DNA of 64,000 nt, taken from positions 8,163,046 through 8,227,045 of the forward strand of contig JADWOT020000001.1 in assembly GCA_036345935.2 (NCBI GenBank), read 5' to 3'. The position numbers and the translations under genes are program-made. The notes under the pieces are model-generated. The model had not been told where the DNA came from and did not search any database. It saw only the letters and a program-made list of their open reading frames with translations. This document shows, piece by piece, positions 59,985-64,000 of the stretch. The DNA comes from Taenia hydatigena. Lineage: Eukaryota > Platyhelminthes > Cestoda > Cyclophyllidea > Taeniidae. Every line of letters starts with the position of its first letter. Position 1 is the first letter of the stretch.

Positions 59985-62047
59985 GTAGTGATCGACACGT
60001 GATGGAGAGTTTCGCTCTCTCTGAATGCAATTTTGTGGTATTGATCGACACGAGATGGCGCGTTTCGCTCTCTCTGAATGCAATTTTGTGGTATAGATCG
60101 GCACGAAATGGAGATTTCGCTCTCTCTGAATGCAATTTTTTGGTATTGATCCGCACGTGATGGAGAGTTTCGCCCTCTCTGAATGCAATTTTGTGGTATT
60201 GATCGACACGAGATGGCGAATTTTTCTCTCACTGAATGCAATTTTGTGGTATTGATCGACACGAGATGGAGCGTTTCGCTCTCTCTGAATGCAATTTTGT
60301 GGTATTGATCGACACGAGATGGAGAGTTTCGCTCTCTCTGAATGCAATTTTTGGTATTCATCGGCACGATATGGCGAATTTTGCTCTATCTGAATGCAAT
60401 TTTGTGGTATTGATCGACACGAGATGGAGAGTTTCGCTCTCTCTGAATGCAATTTTGTGGTATTGATCGACACGAGATGGAGAGTTTCGCTCTCTCTGAA
60501 TGCAATTTTGTGGTATTGATCGACACGAGATGGCGAATTTTTCTCTCACTGAATGCAATTTTGTGGTATTGATCGACACGAGATGGCGAGTTTCGCTCTC
60601 TCTGAATGCAATTTTGTGGTATTGATCGACACGAGATGGCGAATTTTGCACTCTCTGAATGCAATTTTGTGGTATTGATCGACACGAAATGGCGAATTTT
60701 GCTCTCTCTGAATGCAATTTTGTGGTATTGATCGACACGAGATGGCGAATTTTGCTCTCTCTGAATGCAATTTTGTGGTATTGATCGACACGAGATGGAG
60801 AGTTTCGCTCTCTCTGAATGCAATTTTGTGGTATTGATCGACACGAGATGGAGAGTTTCGCTCTCTCTGAATGCAATTTTGTGGTATTGATCGACACGAG
60901 ATGGCGAATTTTGCTCTCTCTGAATGCAATTTTGTGGTATTGATCGACACGAGATGGAGAGTTTCGCTCTCTCTGAATGCAATTTTGTGGTATTGATCGA
61001 CACGAGATGGAGAGTTTCGCTCTCTCTGAATGCAATTTTGTGGTATTGATCGACACGAGATGGCGAATTTTGCTCTCTCTGAATGCAATTTTGTGGTATT
61101 GATCGACACGAGATGGAGCGTTTCGCTCTCTCTGAATGCAATTTTGTGGTATTGATCGACACGAGATGGCGAATTTTGCTCTCTCTGAATGCAATTTTGT
61201 GGTATTGATCGGCACGAGATGGCGAATTTTGCTCTCTCTGAATGCAATTTTGTGGTATTGATCGACACTAGAAGGAGAGTTTCGCTCTCTCTGAATGCAA
61301 TTTTGTGGTATTGATCGACACGAGATGGAGAGTTTCGCTCTCTCTGAATGCAATTTTGTGGTATTGATCGGCACGAGATGGAGAATTTCGCTCTCTCTAA
61401 ATGCAATTTTGTGTTATTGATCGACACGAGATGGAGCGTTTCGCTCTCTCTGAACGCAATTTTGTGGTATTGATCGACACGAGATCGCGAATTTTGCTCT
61501 ATCTGTATTCAATCTTATGGTATTGATCGACACGAGATGGTGAATTTTGCTCTCTCTGAATGCAATTTTGTGGTATTGATGGGCACGAGATGGAGAGTTT
61601 CGCTCTCTCTGAATGCAATTTTGTGGTATTTATCGACACGAGATGGAGCGTTTCGCTCTCTCTAAATTCACTCTTATGTTATTGATCGGCAGGAGATGGC
61701 GAATTTCGCTCTCACTGAATGTAATTTTGTGGTATTGATCGACACGAGATGGAGAGTTTCGCTCACTCTGAATGCAATTTTTTGGTAGTGATCGACTCGA
61801 GATGGAGCGTTTCGCTCTCTCTGAATGCAATTTTGTGGTATTTATCGACAGGAGATGGAGAGTTTTGCTCTCTCTGAATGCAATTTTGTGCTATTGATCG
61901 ACACGTGATGGAGAGTTTCGCTCTCTCTGAATGCAATTTTGTGGTATCGATCGACACGAGATGGCGAATTTTGCTCTCTCTGAATGCAACTTTGTGGTAT
62001 TGGTCGACACGAGATGGAGCGTCTGAATGCAATTTTGTGGTATTGAT

Positions 62048-63142
62048 CTACACTAAATGGCGAATTTGGCTGTCTCTGAATGCACTTTTGTGGTATTGAT
62101 CGTCACGAGATTGAGAGTTTCGCTCTCTCTGAATGCAATTTTGTGGTATTGATCGACACGAGATGGAGAGTTTCGCTCTCTCTGAATGCAATTTTGTGGT
62201 ATTGATCGACACGAGATGGCGAATTTTGCTCTCTCTGAATGCAATTTTGTGGTATTGATCGACACGAAATGGCGAATTTTGCTCTATCTGAATGCAATTT
62301 TGTGGTAGTGATCGACACGAGATGGCGAATTTTTCTCTATCTGAATGCAATTTTGTGGTATTGATCGACACGAGATGGCGAATTTTGCTCTCTCTGAATG
62401 CAATTTTGTGGTATTGATCGACACGAGATGGAGAGTTTCGCTCTCTCTGAATGCAATTTTGTGGTATTGATCGCCACGAGATGGCGAATTTTGCCCTTTC
62501 TGAATGAAATTTTGTAGTCTCGATCGACACGAGATGGCTATTTTTGTTTTCTCGAAATGTAATTTTGTAGTACTTCTCGACATTTGACGGCCATTTTTGC
62601 TCTCCTTGAATGGAATTCCTTAGCATTGATTGACATGTAATTGCGATTTTTGCTCGCTTTGTATTGAAATTCGTAGTATTTGTTGACCTGAGACGGCGGT
62701 AGTTGCTCTTTCTTGAATAAAATTTTTTGGTATTGATCGACATGTGATGGTGAAATTTGCCCTCTTTGAATGGCATTTTTAGTTCTGATTGACATGTGAC
62801 GGCGATAATTGCTTGCTTTGGATGGAAATTTTGTTGTATTGATTGACTTGAGTCGTGTATATTTAACTTTTTTGAATATAATTTTATAGCATTTTTTGAC
62901 ACGAGAAGGCGATATTTGCTCTCTCTGAATGGAATTTTGTAGTATTTTTTGACGTGAGACGGCGATAGTTGCTCTTTTTTATAAAATTTTGTAGGATTGA
63001 TCGACATGAGATGGCGAATTTTGTCCTCTTTGAATGGAATTTTGTAGTTTTGATAGACAGGTGATGGCGAATTTAGCTGTTTTGGTCGAATTTTGTAATA
63101 TTTTCTACGTGTGGCGGTGAATTTTGCTTTCGTTGAATGCAA
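62048..63142 (-). CDS. Repeat-encoded ORF of 364 codons, coding status doubtful
   Basis: An ATG at 63142 opens 364 codons. Roughly the first 215 residues come from diverged array units (Lys-, Ser- and Ile-rich, strongly basic) and the rest from the homogeneous core, giving motifs such as HSERAKFAISCRS, IPQNCIQRERN and YHKIAFRES. No signal peptide, membrane segment or known domain is seen. The core part is open simply because the unit has no minus-strand stop. The diverged part is less trivially open, since the other two frames there are broken into pieces of 100 codons or fewer. No splice or poly(A) context supports a gene, and a chance ORF remains the simpler reading. Confidence 0.2.
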   Translation of the reverse strand: MHSTKAKFTATRRKYYKIRPKQLNSPSPVYQNYKIPFKEDKIRHLMSINPTKFYKKEQLSPSHVKKYYKIPFRESKYRLLVSKNAIKLYSKKLNIHDSSQSIQQNFHPKQAIIAVTCQSELKMPFKEGKFHHHMSINTKKFYSRKSNYRRLRSTNTTNFNTKRAKIAITCQSMLRNSIQGEQKWPSNVEKYYKITFRENKNSHLVSIETTKFHSERAKFAISWRSIPQNCIQRERNSPSRVDQYHKIAFRESKIRHLVSINTTKLHSDREKFAISCRSLPQNCIQIEQNSPFRVDQYHKIAFRESKIRHLVSINTTKLHSERAKLSISCRSIPQNCIQRERNSQSRDDQYHKSAFRDSQIRHLV

Positions 63143-63410
63143 TTTTGTATTATTGATGAGCGTGAGTTGCCGAATTTTGCTCTCTCTGAATGCTATTTGG
63201 CAATATTGATTGAGAAGAGACGGCGAATTTTCTTTTTTTAATGTATTTTGCTAGTTTTTTTTACTGAAAACGTTGAATTTTGCTTTTCCTGCATATACCT
63301 TCCTAGTTATTTTCCACACAGGATACGGTGAATTTCGCTCGCTCTGAAGTTAATTTTGTATTTTTAATCTACACGCGACCGCGACTTTTGCGCTCTTTGT
63401 ATGGCAGCCA
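62501..63410. repeat. Diverged right flank of the 53-bp array
   Basis: Degenerate units continue to about 63410, where a last recognisable one reads GCGACTTTTGCGCTCTTTG. Divergence rises with distance from the core. One minus-strand frame (63142 down to 62048) nevertheless remains open through much of this flank. Confidence 0.85.
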
Positions 63411-63447
63411 TTTTGCGAACCCACATTTTAGTCTATGCAAACGTTAC

Positions 63448-63765
63448 CTGATCCTCTTTCCACTTGCCACTAAACCTGCATGAAGCGTGTATGCTGTTGT
63501 TCAGATCAGTCCATTCAATCTTTTTGGAAGTCGTATTTGCATGCTGTGTGAGGCACTCGTTGAGATGTTGAGAAAACGAAACAAAAGGTGCTTTACGGAC
63601 CCTCTGTAGACATGGGCTGTACAAAGTGACGCAGCCTCTTCTCATCGTGTAGGGCATATCGGGATGGCGTCGTGAGTTTTGAGCCACCTTAGTTCCTGGT
63701 CGGCCTTTGTGGGGAAGTGTGAACAGGAAACAGCCTATTTGCGCTCCTTTGCCATTTCTAGCCTT
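63448..63765 (-). CDS. Candidate internal exon of an unidentified minus-strand gene
   Basis: One minus frame is open from a TGA near 63770 to a good donor (GATCAG|GTAACG) whose last exon base is 63448. The translation has coding-like composition, including RNGKGAQIGCFLFTLPHKG near its start, RRHPDMPYTMRRGC in the middle and KKIEWTDLNNSIHASCRF near the donor. The acceptor is not pinned down (CGACCAG at about 63695 is one choice). It pairs with a second candidate exon at 63812-63923 on the same strand, so a gene may enter from the right edge. I recognise no domain. Confidence 0.35.
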
Positions 63766-63811
63766 GATAACTCATTGGCCTTTCTTATTACTGCAGGGTG
63801 TATACGAATAC

Positions 63812-63923
63812 CATCTGCGCCTGCTGTGAAGAGGCATCCACCATAAGGAGGCAAGCAACGGCATAACTTGGATCGAGGAGATCGAGGCGCTCAAGCACTC
63901 GGAGGATCCACAACTCTCGCTTC
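63812..63923 (-). CDS. Candidate 112-nt exon upstream of the 63.4-kb exon
   Basis: The minus strand has an acceptor TTCCTTTAG|GAAG, an open frame giving KRELWILRVLERLDLLDPS and then AVACLLMVDASSQQAQM, and a donor CAGATG|GTATTC. Helix-like, leucine-rich composition and matching strand with the next candidate exon support coding. No family is recognised, and the exon could be a pseudogene fragment. Confidence 0.35.
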
Positions 63924-64000
63924 CTAAAGGAATGAATAGGATTTGAGTTAATCACAGAGGCAAGCACCATGTAGTAGTAATGAACAACCCTGCTTGCGAT

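Larger units (their letters stand above)
58640..62500. repeat. Core minisatellite array, 53-bp unit, about 70 copies
   Basis: Successive units start at, for example, 60604, 60657 and 60710, giving a period of exactly 53 bp. Landmarks on the plus strand are GAATGCAATTTTGTGGTATT, then TGATCGACACGAGATGG, then one of two short forms (GCGAATTTTGC or GAGAGTTTCGC) and a CTCTCT run. Most units differ from one another at only a few positions, which implies recent homogenisation by unequal exchange or gene conversion. The minus strand of the consensus contains no TAA, TAG or TGA. Because 53 is not a multiple of 3, every minus frame therefore stays open, and the translation repeats every 53 residues (159 bp). 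I see no independent sign that this is translated. Confidence 0.97.

Noticed and set aside
58640..62500. CRISPR-like array
   Set aside because: Units are contiguous with no unique spacers, and the DNA is eukaryotic. It is a minisatellite.
59454..62583. Numerous minus-strand ORFs in the array as separate repeat proteins
   Set aside because: They follow from a stop-free 53-bp unit, overlap in all three frames and lack gene context. Only the 62048-63142 frame is kept, at low confidence.

Overview
This is eukaryotic, animal-type genomic DNA at about 42-43% G+C. It has GT-AG introns (one of only 72 bp beside ones over 1 kb), an AATAAA signal just after a stop codon, a long minisatellite and many diverged dispersed repeats. 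No bacterial operon, ribosomal RNA or CRISPR structure is visible. My best guess for the source is an invertebrate, perhaps a parasitic worm; nothing in the sequence fixes the species. The scaffold is a draft: there is a 100-N gap at 22184-22283 and a single N at 59984.

Two genes are recognisable, and both are broken. On the minus strand, 15744 down to 11983 holds a complete five-exon copy of spermidine synthase. All eight splice sites and the reading-frame phases are intact and a poly(A) signal follows, but there are two in-frame TAA codons and exon 4 has lost key active-site residues. It is best read as a duplicated, unprocessed pseudogene. On the plus strand, about 55010-56200 holds a Ser/Thr protein kinase of AGC type. 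It runs without introns from the glycine-rich loop to the C-terminal tail, is interrupted by several stops and frameshifts, and has DFG changed to EYD. It is probably a retro-pseudogene.

The right end is dominated by a 53-bp tandem repeat: about 70 well-conserved units at 58640-62500, with decayed units out to about 58010 and 63410. It carries higher-order structure (a 3-unit alternation and a 13-unit, 689-bp duplication ending at the single N). The minus strand of the consensus unit has no stop triplet, which explains the very long overlapping minus-strand ORFs there.

The rest is gene-poor. Four families of diverged duplicated segments recur across it, one of them as an inverted pair at 23.5-25.2 kb. 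A set of coding-like ORFs, some ending at good splice signals, may be exons or exon remnants of unidentified genes: 21.6-22.4, 28.4-29.5, 32.2-34.2, 36.4-36.7, 48.0-48.5, 50.2-51.5, 52.1-52.5 and 63.4-63.9 kb. No pathway or interacting gene set can be assembled here; the window reads as a stretch of duplicated and decaying gene material beside a minisatellite.
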